From contig CAYIOJ010000001.1 in assembly GCA_964365025.1 (NCBI GenBank), positions 1 through 64,000 on the forward strand: 64,000 nt of DNA, read 5' to 3'. Source of the DNA: UBA10003 sp964365025 (GTDB lineage Bacteria > Patescibacteriota > Patescibacteriia > Magasanikbacterales > UBA10003). A program made the position numbers and the translations under genes. Below, piece by piece: positions 17,187 to 26,682 of the stretch (position 1 is the stretch's first letter; every line of letters begins with the position of its first letter). The notes beneath the pieces are model-generated. The model made no database searches. It had not been told where the DNA came from and saw only the letters and a program-made list of their open reading frames with translations.

Positions 17187-18041
17187 TTAATTAAATTTAA
17201 AATGATCTTCGAGCTTGGCCGCTGATTCTTTGTAAGCGGACAAACCAATGTTTTTTTCTCCCGGACGAGGCAAAATATAAGCCACCACTTTTTCTAAAAA
17301 ACCCAGGCGCACGCCCGCTTTATAAAATCTATCTTGCAAATCAGTGTCATTAACCCGATTCCAATTTTTGCGCCAACAATTTATATTGTAACGCATAAAT
17401 TTAAGATAAGAACGATACAGCCATGTCTGGGTGCCGCCAATACGCGGATTGTCTCTTTTGACATCTACTATGGCCATCTGCCCATATCTTTCCGCTTCAT
17501 AGGCCGCCGAGACAAATTCATAATTTCCTAACCGGGCAAAATTGAGCAAACTATCCAAGTGGTCGGATGTCCACAGATCATCGTCATCAATCCTCGCGAT
17601 CCACTTACCACGAACCATACTCAACGCCTGATTAGCCGCCACTACCGGCCCGGCCAGCCAGTGATTCTCGGCCGTGGGCGGATAGCGATAACCGCGTTTG
17701 GGTAAATTATAAAAACGAATGCGCGAATCTTTTATCGCCTTAACGCGTGCCGCCGTGTCATCGGTACAACAGTCCCCCACTATAATAAATTCAAAATTTT
17801 TATAAGTTTGAGCCAAGACCGTCGGGATGGCTCTTTCCAATAAAATATTGGCTCGATTGTAAGTTGGCGTGTAAACAGAAATTAACGAGTTTTTATTTTT
17901 GTTAAGAGCGTACTCGCCTTCATGCAACAAACGCGCCAATTTTACTAATGGTCGTTCGATCAAACCAAAACGCCAGTCATTCAAGCCGCTAATTAATTTG
18001 TCCATTGCAGACCTCTGATTTTGAAGGGAACTCTCTGCCAT
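17187..18041 (-). CDS. Family 2 glycosyltransferase
   Basis: A 284-residue GT-A enzyme. Around residue 50 it shows SVYTPTYNRANILLERAIPTVLAQTYKNFEFIIVGD, then CTDDTAARV and WIARIDDDDLW with the DXD-type metal site. An N-terminal extension of about 50 residues precedes the catalytic domain and no membrane helix is evident. It sits five bases from the CMP-transferase gene, so it may transfer the nonulosonate or a neighbouring sugar, although known sialyltransferases belong to other families. Confidence 0.85.
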   Translation of the reverse strand: MAESSLQNQRSAMDKLISGLNDWRFGLIERPLVKLARLLHEGEYALNKNKNSLISVYTPTYNRANILLERAIPTVLAQTYKNFEFIIVGDCCTDDTAARVKAIKDSRIRFYNLPKRGYRYPPTAENHWLAGPVVAANQALSMVRGKWIARIDDDDLWTSDHLDSLLNFARLGNYEFVSAAYEAERYGQMAIVDVKRDNPRIGGTQTWLYRSYLKFMRYNINCWRKNWNRVNDTDLQDRFYKAGVRLGFLEKVVAYILPRPGEKNIGLSAYKESAAKLEDHFKFN

Positions 18042-18049
18042 AATAAAAA

Positions 18050-18943
18050 TTAAATCAGATCCGGTTCTTTTAAATTAACCTGTTTCACTGAAATTTTTTT
18101 ACCCGGCGCTGATTGTTTATACGGCCGATGGCTCCACGGCGTCCACCCATCTTTAACTGTTTTTTCTATATCCGCCTCGGACAAATGCAAATCCACCAAT
18201 TTAAAATCACCGCGTAAAAATTTGGGGGAACTAACTTTTTTTAATTTTTCCGCAACGCTTGAGGAAACCTTATCATAGCGATCGTGCGCGTTTTGCCGCT
18301 CCATGGGGATAGCCGCGCTGCAATTGGGGCAATATCTTTTTACCTGATCCATAAATTCATTGGGATTTTTGTTCCACCAGCCCTTTTCCAATGGATAACC
18401 ACCAGGACCGTCAAATAAGTAATCCTGAGCCGCCGCCACTTCGCAAAAAAATCCTCCTTTTGGAGTAATGGAAGCGGCCCAACGCCATTGGACCCAGCAA
18501 TTACCTATTAATCTCCACATCAATTCTTTATCATCCACAATATCGGTAGCGGCTAAAAGCAATGACTGATGTTCGCCAACATCTTCGTCTTTGTGGTCAT
18601 TATAAATAATTTTGTCAGCGTCAAATGTCTCTTTAATAATATCTTTATACTTATCCCAATTTTGGCCGTTAGTCCATAGAGCGCGCTGGCGACGATTGGT
18701 AATTTTTTCTTGTACCAGGCGACAAATCTCCGCGAATTGAGGATGCAGGGTCGGCTCACCGCCCATTATTCCTATCTCATGCGGATACCCTTCTAGCGAG
18801 TCTATTGCCATAGCAACCGTGTCTAAATCCATAAAAAACGGTTTTTTGTGATGACCAACAAACCTGGTGCAATTTGAACAAATCAAATTACAGGCGTTTG
18901 TTATCTCTATTTGAATTACCGGCATTCTATAAATTGGAATCAT
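18050..18943 (-). CDS. Radical SAM protein beside the amidotransferase module
   Basis: A 297-residue radical SAM enzyme. The [4Fe-4S] cluster motif CxxxCxxC is at Cys18, Cys22 and Cys25 (TNACNLICSNC), and the SAM-contact motif IMGGEPTLHP follows at about residues 59-68. Further cysteines (NCWVQW, FFCEV, YCPNC) in the C-terminal half could bind an auxiliary cluster. It resembles the radical SAM proteins found in LPS and capsule clusters, but I cannot name a product. It lies between the WbpG-like amidotransferase and a glycosyltransferase, so a sugar-modifying reaction on the nonulosonate or its acceptor is inferred. Confidence 0.8.
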   Translation of the reverse strand: MIPIYRMPVIQIEITNACNLICSNCTRFVGHHKKPFFMDLDTVAMAIDSLEGYPHEIGIMGGEPTLHPQFAEICRLVQEKITNRRQRALWTNGQNWDKYKDIIKETFDADKIIYNDHKDEDVGEHQSLLLAATDIVDDKELMWRLIGNCWVQWRWAASITPKGGFFCEVAAAQDYLFDGPGGYPLEKGWWNKNPNEFMDQVKRYCPNCSAAIPMERQNAHDRYDKVSSSVAEKLKKVSSPKFLRGDFKLVDLHLSEADIEKTVKDGWTPWSHRPYKQSAPGKKISVKQVNLKEPDLI

Positions 18944-18954
18944 ACAAAAATGAA

Positions 18955-20163
18955 TTATTTTTTATCTTCTGTCCCGCCACCCCAAACAGTATGTTTTAAT
19001 TTCCATTCGTCGTTGACCTTTTTCCATAAATGCGGCGGCCGATAAGAATCAACTATCTCCCAAAAATGTTTTTCCGTAATGTTCAGGTACTCTAAAAAAT
19101 CTTTAAAGTATTTTTTAGGAAATTCCCCGTCATAACGTTTTACTAAAGATACGCCTTCTTCGCGAGTTATGTGTCCATCGCGAATTTCATGAGCGGCATC
19201 AGAAGTACAGCGACCAATACCAAATTTGATATAGGCTAAATAAAAATGAAAACCATCGGTCCGATCATCAAGGCTCGCATATTTAGAATAGGTGCCTTCT
19301 GAACGACCGTCTTCGTTGGCGGTTAAACCGGTATATTTTTGGGCATAATAAAAATTTTCCTGTGGCACCCACTTGCGATAATAAGACAACCAATGCATTT
19401 GGATGTCCAATTTTTCTATTTCCTCCAAAGACGGCTGGCTATATAATTCAAAAGTTTTTGTCTTAATTTCCGCGTCAGAAAAAATGTCCATTTCTTTTCC
19501 CGCCGCCACCACCTTATCAACTCCCGCCCCCTTAAAATACAAATCTTCCCAATCCGAAACTGTTTCATATGGTTTATCAGCGTTTTTTAACGAGCCGCCA
19601 TATTCGATCTCGCCATTTTCTCCATAAAAAATTAAAGGAATTTTAAATTTTAAAGCCATGTGAAAAGCCATGGTTTTTTGTCCATAAGCAAAAGGTTCCC
19701 AGGCGTCACCCTTTAACTCAAACGCGGCTCGGGCTAATTTTCTATGTAGATCTCCATTAGGGTAACAAGAAATGACATCAAAACCGGACTTAACAAAATT
19801 GTTAAAATTTTTCCAACCGACATCAGTATAAATAAACGGCGCCCAAGTGACTGTTAGAGGATGCATGCCATATTTAGTTTTCAAATAATGGGCAGTGTAA
19901 CCGCTGTCTTTGCCGCCACTCCCTGGCACAATTACATCAAAACTGCCGTCATTAGAGCGATGTTTATCACACAAAACAGCTAATTCTTTTTCTCGTTCTT
20001 CCCAGTTTATCAGATGATGCTTTTTATACGCATATTCGCACGCGCTACATACTCCATTAGCATTAAAAGTAAGGCGCGGACGCTGATTGGAAACAACGCA
20101 AAGTTTACAAAATTTAACTTCTTTAGGTTGAGACAATAATTGTTTATCTAATTTTTGTAACAT
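18955..20163 (-). CDS. wbpG: N-acetyl sugar amidotransferase (WbpG/PseA-like)
   Basis: A 402-residue enzyme of the LPS amidotransferase family, which turns an N-acetyl group into an acetamidino group with ATP and ammonia from a HisH/HisF-like pair. An N-terminal zinc-type motif is present (FCKLC...GVCSAC), followed by NWEEREKELAVLCD and the PP-loop VPGSGGKDSGYTAHYL. The ATG at 20163 is preferred to an upstream TTG at 20187 that would overlap hisH. Together with the adjacent hisH and hisF genes it predicts amidination of an amino sugar, as in Leg5Am or Pse5Am derivatives known from other bacteria. Confidence 0.9.
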   Translation of the reverse strand: MLQKLDKQLLSQPKEVKFCKLCVVSNQRPRLTFNANGVCSACEYAYKKHHLINWEEREKELAVLCDKHRSNDGSFDVIVPGSGGKDSGYTAHYLKTKYGMHPLTVTWAPFIYTDVGWKNFNNFVKSGFDVISCYPNGDLHRKLARAAFELKGDAWEPFAYGQKTMAFHMALKFKIPLIFYGENGEIEYGGSLKNADKPYETVSDWEDLYFKGAGVDKVVAAGKEMDIFSDAEIKTKTFELYSQPSLEEIEKLDIQMHWLSYYRKWVPQENFYYAQKYTGLTANEDGRSEGTYSKYASLDDRTDGFHFYLAYIKFGIGRCTSDAAHEIRDGHITREEGVSLVKRYDGEFPKKYFKDFLEYLNITEKHFWEIVDSYRPPHLWKKVNDEWKLKHTVWGGGTEDKK

Positions 20164-20170
20164 ATAAATT

Positions 20171-20824
20171 CTAATTACTTTTTTCAATCAACTTAACAAA
20201 ATTATTAATAATAGCCAAACCAACTAAGCCGCTTTTTTCTGGATGAAACTGACAACCATAGATATTACCTTTTTTAATTGCCGAACAAAATTCATAACCT
20301 CCATAGACAGCCGTAGCCAAACAATCAACTTCGTCTTGCGGCTTTAAAATATAAGAGTGCACAAAATAGACCTCTTTTTCTTCTTGATTTTTCAAAATCG
20401 TGTCTTGCCATAAAACGGATTTTGGCGGCCGAATTTTATTCCAACCGATGTGAGGAATCTTTTCTTTTTCCGCCAGAACCGGAAAAGGCATTACTTGTCC
20501 GAAAATAATCCCCAAACCGGCGTATTCGCCAAATTCATAACCTTTTGATAAAAGCAGTTGAGCGCCGAGACAAATGCCCAAAATTGGAATATCTTTGAGG
20601 GCAACGCTTTTTAACACTTCTTCCAGACCGCGCAATTTTAAACCACGCATGCCCGCCTCAAAAGAACCAACCCCGGGCAAAATTATTGCTTGAGCTGATT
20701 TTATTTTGTCCGCTTCTTCGGTAATTTCCACTTCAACATCGCAAGCCTGTAAAGCCTTATTAATACTCTGCAAATTACCTACGCCATAATCTACGACAGT
20801 AATTTTTTTTGATTTTTCACTCAT
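20171..20824 (-). CDS. hisH: HisH-like glutamine amidotransferase of the amidation module
   Basis: A 217-residue class I glutaminase. VDYGVGNLQSINKAL opens the protein, LPGVGSFEAGM forms the oxyanion strand, GICLGAQ holds the catalytic Cys85, and CQFHPEKSG gives the His194/Glu196 pair. It would supply ammonia through its HisF-like partner to the WbpG-like enzyme. Start and stop codons overlap by four bases with the hisF-like gene. No other histidine genes are present, so a role in histidine synthesis is unlikely. Confidence 0.9.
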   Translation of the reverse strand: MSEKSKKITVVDYGVGNLQSINKALQACDVEVEITEEADKIKSAQAIILPGVGSFEAGMRGLKLRGLEEVLKSVALKDIPILGICLGAQLLLSKGYEFGEYAGLGIIFGQVMPFPVLAEKEKIPHIGWNKIRPPKSVLWQDTILKNQEEKEVYFVHSYILKPQDEVDCLATAVYGGYEFCSAIKKGNIYGCQFHPEKSGLVGLAIINNFVKLIEKSN

Positions 20825-21582
20825 ACCGTCCGCACATTTATACCTTCTGTTTTTAAAAATGTTTTTAACTCTTTAATACTGTAATCCTGATAATGAAATA
20901 CTGAGGAGGCGGCTAGTGCGTCGGCCTTGCCTTCGTGTACTGCTTCTAAAAATGAATTCTTGTGTCCCACACCGCCATGAGCGATAACCGGCACGCCGCA
21001 AGCTTGAGAAATTTTTTTGATCAACTCTACATCATAACCGCGGCGGGTGCCATCACGATCAATGGAACAAATAAGTATCTCGCCGGCGCCCAACTCTACC
21101 CCTTTTTGTACCCACTCGTAAACATCTAAATTGGTCTTTTCTCTTCCGCCGTCGGTATAAACCAAATAATGCCCATCCGGCTGTTTTTTTGCCTCAATAA
21201 AAAGCGTGATACACTGCGAACCAAACTCTCTAGAGGCGGTGCGCAAAAATTCGGGATTTTTCGTGGCATAAGTATTTATAGCCACTTTGTCGGCGCCGGC
21301 GCGCAAGGCATTATTAATATCCTGAATTGTTCTAATGCCGCCGCCGGCTGTCACCGGAATAAAAACCTTTTCCGTTATTGTTTTTAAAAGAGTGAAGTCA
21401 AGGTTGCGTTGGTATAAACTGGCGACTATGTCCAAATAAATAAGTTCATCCGCACCCTCTTCATAGTAATGCAAAAACATTTCTTGCGGATTACCCACCA
21501 CGCGCAGAGCCTCCGTCTGCACGGGCTTCACCGCGTTTGGCCCTTTTATATTAAGCAAGGGAATAATACGAATGTTTTTCAT
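20821..21582 (-). CDS. hisF: HisF-like ammonia-channel partner with altered catalytic residues
   Basis: A 253-residue beta/alpha barrel clearly of the HisF family (AGGGIRTIQDINNALRAGADKVAINT, FGSQCITLFIEAKK, SIDRDGTRRGYD, AHGGVG). The two acid/base residues of the histidine-pathway cyclase, Asp11 and Asp130, are replaced here by Asn11 (IIPLLNIKG) and Glu130 (FIEAK). This fits a protein that only channels ammonia in sugar amidation. The ATG at 21582 overlaps the TGA of the radical SAM gene upstream by three bases, which decides the start over the open frame to 21603. Confidence 0.9.
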   Translation of the reverse strand: MKNIRIIPLLNIKGPNAVKPVQTEALRVVGNPQEMFLHYYEEGADELIYLDIVASLYQRNLDFTLLKTITEKVFIPVTAGGGIRTIQDINNALRAGADKVAINTYATKNPEFLRTASREFGSQCITLFIEAKKQPDGHYLVYTDGGREKTNLDVYEWVQKGVELGAGEILICSIDRDGTRRGYDVELIKKISQACGVPVIAHGGVGHKNSFLEAVHEGKADALAASSVFHYQDYSIKELKTFLKTEGINVRTV

Positions 21583-23591
21583 AGCCGCGTCCATACTGGC
21601 CACAGGTCTTTTGTATAGCCATCACGATAAATTATCTGCCAAGACAAATCTGAATCTTTATTATCGTCTTTTAATTTACTAAACATGGCCTCTTGTTCAA
21701 CAGTGAAGGAAACCGCATATTCAACAGATCCTGCAAAATCCGACAACGGACGGACTTCCTCGTTTGTTCCTCGCGACCAATTTGGGATATCATATTTTAA
21801 AGACACTGTTTTTTCTATGTTATTTTTTTCAAAAAAAACTCGTAAATCTCTAGTTGATAAAAATTTCTCCAAATCTTTTAGCATTTTATCAAATTCTTGG
21901 CTGTTTTGATGAACAACCAACAAGGCCTCTGCTCCTTTTATAGCCAGGGCCAAGCACGATGAAAACCTTTTAGATAACAATTCATATTTATATTTTCTTA
22001 ATAAATTGTCCCCTTTTTCACCTTTTAACAATGCGGAAAAATTGTCCTCTTGTTCATAAAACTTCAGTAGCTCTTCGCGGCTGGCAAACAATTCTTCACG
22101 CGTCTCTTTAATAAAATTTTCGTATTGGGCATTGATGTCATGGTAACTTTTAATATTTTGATGTATATTTAAAACCCACTCAAACAAATCGGCGCCGACT
22201 TCAAGCAAAAATTTCTTTAGAGGCAACAGTTCGGCGGAACTAAAGAAAGCGGCAATGACAAAACACAGTCCTCTTAAATCTATATAATCCTCAAACGACA
22301 TGTCTTTGGTGCCCACGATTACCTCTTCGGTATCCAGAATCTTTTTGCCGTCTATGTCGCTGAATTGTCTGGGTACCACGCGATGGCGCACTACATATTG
22401 AAACTCTCTCGCCTTTTCTTCTGCCGCCAAAGGAGTGCCGGCCAATTTCATTAAAGTAAGAACGACCACGGTTTGCACGCCTGAATTGATGACCTGACTA
22501 AGCGTTTTCAAAAATGTCTCTTTTGTCTCGCCAGGCAAATTCAAAATCAATTCTGTGGCAGTGGTATCTCCTCTTTGAGAAAGCACTTTTTTCTGAAAAT
22601 TAGTGTACTCTTCTAACGGGATATTCCTCCTGCAGATATTTTTTAAAACTTCTGGAGTCAGGGTCTGGATCGCTATACCCGGCTCAAAATCAACAATAGA
22701 CAACATCTCTAAAAGCTTTTGTGGATCCTTACCGGTGCTCAAATTAATATATTTAGGCCAATTGTATTTTTTTTGACTATCCCGAACTATCCGCGCCATT
22801 TCCATATCCTCATTATAAAAACCCATGTTACTGTTACTAAAAAATAAAAAAATGTCGGATTGCCCGGCTAAACGTTTGCCTATATATTCCATGTCTGCCT
22901 TAAAAAATTCCGGACTAAGAAAAAGCAATCTTGAGTTGTAAATGTCGCTGGCGTGACAAAAAGCGCAGTTAAACGGACAACCGCGCACCGTTTCCATGAG
23001 CGGATGATAACCGGCAACTAAAAATTTATCCAATATACCGCTGGCATAAATCGCGCCAAAAACATTAATGGAATCAAGCCGCGGCGCCGGCGCGCTTGAC
23101 AAGGTATATTCAAGAGTATCCGGATGAACGCTAAAAACTCCGGCTGGCGGGTTCCTCCTTAAATCAGACGCGCTCTCTCCGGTCATAAATCGTTTTACAA
23201 TATTCAATAAAGGAATTTCACCGTCATAGGCCACGGCTAAATCAACAAAATTATTAATTTTTAAATATTCCGCTCTGGCTTTGGGCGATGATTCCAAATT
23301 AGGCCCGCCGGCCACCACCAAACACTTGGGATTATTTTTTTTAGCCAAGCTGGCAAAATATAAATTCAACTGGCTGTTCCAGCTATATTGAGAAATACCG
23401 ACTACATCGGGAACCCAATCGGCGTTTTTTAAAACATCACTAATTTCATTGGGATTTTTAAATAATTTTATATCTAATTCACCAAGAATATTTTTTATAA
23501 GATAAGTAGCCAACAAACCAATACCCAAAGGTACGGTATTGCTATGCCCGCCGCGCGTTAAATGAACCGAATCTATTAAAGCTATTTTCAT
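21579..23591 (-). CDS. Large B12-binding-type radical SAM protein
   Basis: A 670-residue protein. Residues 1-140 form a cobalamin-binding-like Rossmann domain (IALIDSVHLTRGGHSNTVPLGIGLLATYL at the start, LVVAGGPNLE at about 92). The radical SAM core carries Cys205, Cys209 and Cys212 (RGCPFNCAFC). The C-terminal 250 residues are helical and unassigned. Such proteins often use methylcobalamin for methyl transfer to unactivated carbon or phosphorus, or catalyse other rearrangements. The ATG at 23591 is used, because the longer frame would overlap the upstream gene. It leads into hisF with a four-base ATGA overlap, so it may act on the amidated sugar. Confidence 0.85.
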   Translation of the reverse strand: MKIALIDSVHLTRGGHSNTVPLGIGLLATYLIKNILGELDIKLFKNPNEISDVLKNADWVPDVVGISQYSWNSQLNLYFASLAKKNNPKCLVVAGGPNLESSPKARAEYLKINNFVDLAVAYDGEIPLLNIVKRFMTGESASDLRRNPPAGVFSVHPDTLEYTLSSAPAPRLDSINVFGAIYASGILDKFLVAGYHPLMETVRGCPFNCAFCHASDIYNSRLLFLSPEFFKADMEYIGKRLAGQSDIFLFFSNSNMGFYNEDMEMARIVRDSQKKYNWPKYINLSTGKDPQKLLEMLSIVDFEPGIAIQTLTPEVLKNICRRNIPLEEYTNFQKKVLSQRGDTTATELILNLPGETKETFLKTLSQVINSGVQTVVVLTLMKLAGTPLAAEEKAREFQYVVRHRVVPRQFSDIDGKKILDTEEVIVGTKDMSFEDYIDLRGLCFVIAAFFSSAELLPLKKFLLEVGADLFEWVLNIHQNIKSYHDINAQYENFIKETREELFASREELLKFYEQEDNFSALLKGEKGDNLLRKYKYELLSKRFSSCLALAIKGAEALLVVHQNSQEFDKMLKDLEKFLSTRDLRVFFEKNNIEKTVSLKYDIPNWSRGTNEEVRPLSDFAGSVEYAVSFTVEQEAMFSKLKDDNKDSDLSWQIIYRDGYTKDLWPVWTRL

Positions 23592-23608
23592 AACATTACT
23601 TTTTAAAT

Positions 23609-24403
23609 TTAAAGCTCTATCTTGTCCCAACCCTCTTTGGATTTTCTAACAGCCCAAAAACCGTCTTTCATACTAACGCCATCATTGCCAAAAAATTCCT
23701 TTATAGCCAAAAAAACTCCCGGACAGCAATTTATTTTAGTGAGCGGATCTCTGGCGGCATTTTCTTCACTGTATTTTTTAAAAAATTCATCCAAATCATC
23801 GCGGGTTGTCATAATTGGTAGGTCATCTCCGCAAATGATTCCACCGATTTTACACAATTTTGAATAATTTTTCAAATCTTTGCTAACCTGGTTATAAGCG
23901 TGATCGCCATCAATATAAACAAAATCAAACTCATCTTCCTTTAATATTTCAGCCGTCTCATCACTAGTGCCTCTTATAGGAATAATGTAATTTTCTACTC
24001 CGCTTGCTCTTATGTTATACAAAAAAAATTTAAACATTTTATCTTTTGCAACAAGTTTTTTGTGTTCAGGAATATTTTCAGGTGACATCCATGTATCAAC
24101 GCAGTAAACTTTTCCCTTCTGATATTTTTTACAGAGAGACGCCCAAAGAATTGTAGAATGTCCGCCCCAAGAACCAACCTCAAGTACTTTATATGTTTGG
24201 CTCTCAGACTTTAATTCATTTTCCAATAATTTCTTCATCACTTCTAATCGCTCCAGCGGCTGCATACAAGCATCTAAATATGTCCCAAAGTAGGGTTTAT
24301 TAAAAAGACAGGCCGACTTAAAATAAATCCATCCATCTATTTTATAAAGAAGCATTCTTACTCTATAAGGTAAAAATAATAATGATGCCTTTCTGTTTAG
24401 CAT
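23609..24403 (-). CDS. Class I SAM-dependent methyltransferase
   Basis: A 264-residue methyltransferase of the Methyltransf_24-like type. The SAM site is VLEVGSWGGHSTILWASL, followed by KVYCVDTW at the end of the second strand, and FDFVYIDGDHAYNQVSKDLKNY with the metal-binding-like Asp residues. IICGDDLP marks strand five. ATG at 24403 is preferred to a GTG at 24427. It sits between two radical SAM genes in the long operon. O-methylation of a sugar hydroxyl is the likeliest role. Confidence 0.8.
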   Translation of the reverse strand: MLNRKASLLFLPYRVRMLLYKIDGWIYFKSACLFNKPYFGTYLDACMQPLERLEVMKKLLENELKSESQTYKVLEVGSWGGHSTILWASLCKKYQKGKVYCVDTWMSPENIPEHKKLVAKDKMFKFFLYNIRASGVENYIIPIRGTSDETAEILKEDEFDFVYIDGDHAYNQVSKDLKNYSKLCKIGGIICGDDLPIMTTRDDLDEFFKKYSEENAARDPLTKINCCPGVFLAIKEFFGNDGVSMKDGFWAVRKSKEGWDKIEL

Positions 24404-24435
24404 ATTCTTAATTCTAATTTTAAACACCTTACTTG

Positions 24436-25464
24436 TTAATACACAGCGAGCAAACTATTCGCAACGCCATCAATATCAGATTCAACGGGCGAACCAATTA
24501 CAACATGGCAATCTGCGCAGATATTAATTTTTTTCCGCTCTCCTTTTAAATGTAACATTCTGAAATTGCGTAATTTTTTACCTCTCCAAATATCAACGAG
24601 ACTTTCTTTATTGACGTTGCCGATTATGACATTAAAACCCCAATCTATACAACAAACCGAAACAGAACCATTAAAATTTATCGCCATCGAATAAAATGGA
24701 TGGGGACAAACCTGCCTATCCATTTTTGACATGGTATTTGCATAAGCCGTGGCTGAAGAAATCCCCTGTCCTAAAGTAAAATCATACCCTTGTGAATTGC
24801 TTCTTCCATCTACCGGATTAATGTTTATGAAATCTGAAATACCGCTGAAATCATCTGTAAATTTTTTCTTTTCAAAATCCGACAAGCCCGTGTCAATTAA
24901 TTTAGCGTAAATTTTTAAACCGCTTTTTCTTTTTCTTTTTTCATTAAATAAATATTCAACATTTCTTCGAACGTGCTCATATTTGGTTGGTGTATTTGTA
25001 ACCTTTTTATAACCAGCATCATCCACATGCTCAATTGAAATTCGGATTGAATCAAGCCCCGCATCTATTAAGCCTCTGGCATCAAATTCATTTATCAGTG
25101 CCCCATTAGAAGTGATGCTAATGTTATTAGCGATGTCTTTTTTTTTGGCATAAGCGACCATTTTGACCAAATTCTTATTTAAGAACGGCTCACCGTCTTT
25201 ACACAAATTAATCTTTTCTAATTTTTTATCAAATTTCTGCACATCGTCTACTATTTTACAAAATAAATCAAAATTCATCATCCCATTCGGTCGAGCGGCT
25301 TTGGCAAGCATTTGCGGATGCCCGGTGGGACAAAAAGAACATTTAAAATTACAAACACTGCTGGGATCTATCAGGAGCGAAAGTGGCACTTCTAGCGGCA
25401 ACACTTCCGACAATTGCTTAAAATTGCACGGTTCATCAAGATGTTTTATTTTTTTTATGCCCAT
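24436..25464 (-). CDS. Radical SAM/SPASM-type protein
   Basis: A 342-residue enzyme with Cys38, Cys42 and Cys45 (SSVCNFKCSFC) for the radical cluster and a C-terminal SPASM-like cysteine set: CPHPFYSMAINFNGSVSVCCIDW, then IGNVNKESLVDIWRG, and INICADCH. These resemble the auxiliary-cluster domains of sugar dehydrogenating or epimerising radical SAM enzymes. It is related in layout to the protein at 50445. It is followed closely by the methyltransferase gene at 23609. Substrate unknown; a carbohydrate is inferred from context. Confidence 0.85.
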   Translation of the reverse strand: MGIKKIKHLDEPCNFKQLSEVLPLEVPLSLLIDPSSVCNFKCSFCPTGHPQMLAKAARPNGMMNFDLFCKIVDDVQKFDKKLEKINLCKDGEPFLNKNLVKMVAYAKKKDIANNISITSNGALINEFDARGLIDAGLDSIRISIEHVDDAGYKKVTNTPTKYEHVRRNVEYLFNEKRKRKSGLKIYAKLIDTGLSDFEKKKFTDDFSGISDFININPVDGRSNSQGYDFTLGQGISSATAYANTMSKMDRQVCPHPFYSMAINFNGSVSVCCIDWGFNVIIGNVNKESLVDIWRGKKLRNFRMLHLKGERKKINICADCHVVIGSPVESDIDGVANSLLAVY

Positions 25465-25504
25465 ACAGACAATATCAAATTAATTATAAAACATTCGAAC
25501 AAAC

Positions 25505-26662
25505 TCAACCGTATAGCCCCTCTCCAACAATCTCCAATTTTTCTTCGTTAAACGATTTACCGGTCTTCTTTTTTATCCACTCCAGTATATTCATTTTATT
25601 GCGCGGTGACAATATTATTAACAAGTTGCTATCTTTTATATGTTCCAGACAATCAATGGGCTGACGGACTAATATTTTTTTATCTTCTAAATAATTTCTC
25701 TTACGAATATCCGAGTCCACCACAATGGAATTTTGAGGAAGTTTAAAATTATCAATTATCTTATAGAGAAAATCCGTAACGCACCACAAAGTAACCTTTT
25801 TATCCTCTTCGTTTAATTGGATTATCCTCTCCTGCAAACGACCAATCTGGCTTCGTAACCGCTCAACTTGTTCGCCCCCGTCCTTCAAGCAAGCCAGGCT
25901 ATCTAAATATTCTGTTGGAGCTTCATCAAAATCATTGTTATTTTCTTTTTTAAATACTGCCGAAAAACCTGTGAGTGGCCGACTGGATGTAGCGCGCCTT
26001 ACTTCAATTAATTTAAAACCGCAATTACTGGCAATTCTTTCCAACGTATGTACCGAAAAATGATTTACATGTTCAACACAAAACAACATCAAATTGTTGG
26101 AATAAAATTTAATATCCGGCACTTCTACCATCATAATCCCGCCGTTTTTTAAAACCCGCAAACAAGCTTGTAGAAAGTCTCTAATCTTTGGTAGGTGTTC
26201 TAAAACATCGTAACAAGCTAAGACATCAACCGATGCTTTGGGCAAGACATCTATTGTTTTTAAGTTAGACAAACATTCGTCATTTAAGTCAACATTCTGA
26301 ATTGAACCTACATATTCTGAAAGTCTTTCGTGAAATTTTCCCGATTGATTGCCGCCAATCTCTACAAAAGTTGTTTTTTTAGAAATATATCTTTTCAAAG
26401 CATCAATGCGGGCATCAATGGAATAATGAAACGGCGGTGCCTCATTAATAGAGAAACAACTGACATAATAATTTTCCAAATCTTCTTTTGTGGGACAGGG
26501 CGAATTAAAACAAAATCCGCAGCGGCGGCAAATAACGACGCGTTGCCGAAACAAATAAGTTTCACTGCGATCCTTGATATAATTCTCACCTGAATAAACT
26601 GGTTCCAAATCATTCCCGCCGCAACACTCGCAATTACGTTTTTCCAAAGATAATTCTTTCAT
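25505..26662 (-). CDS. C-methyltransferase-type SAM methyltransferase with zinc domain
   Basis: A 385-residue protein with the three-part layout of sugar C-methyltransferases (TylCIII/NovU type). A zinc-binding N terminus is shown by CECCGGND...VVICRRCGFCFN. The SAM domain lies at residues 90-200 (FVEIGGNQSG, VDVLACYDVLEHLPKIRDFL, GGIMMVEVPD). The C-terminal third has VTLWCVTDFLYKIIDN and VVDSDIRKRNYLEDKKI, like the Methyltransf_14 domain. It would C-methylate a keto-sugar nucleotide. A similar protein is encoded at 49286. It lies between two radical SAM genes. Confidence 0.85.
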   Translation of the reverse strand: MKELSLEKRNCECCGGNDLEPVYSGENYIKDRSETYLFRQRVVICRRCGFCFNSPCPTKEDLENYYVSCFSINEAPPFHYSIDARIDALKRYISKKTTFVEIGGNQSGKFHERLSEYVGSIQNVDLNDECLSNLKTIDVLPKASVDVLACYDVLEHLPKIRDFLQACLRVLKNGGIMMVEVPDIKFYSNNLMLFCVEHVNHFSVHTLERIASNCGFKLIEVRRATSSRPLTGFSAVFKKENNNDFDEAPTEYLDSLACLKDGGEQVERLRSQIGRLQERIIQLNEEDKKVTLWCVTDFLYKIIDNFKLPQNSIVVDSDIRKRNYLEDKKILVRQPIDCLEHIKDSNLLIILSPRNKMNILEWIKKKTGKSFNEEKLEIVGEGLYG

Positions 26663-26682
26663 AATAAAACTACTCTGCCAAT

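Noticed and set aside
20171..21582. hisH and hisF as histidine biosynthesis genes
   Set aside because: No other his gene is present, the WbpG-like partner is adjacent, and the HisF catalytic Asp residues are replaced.
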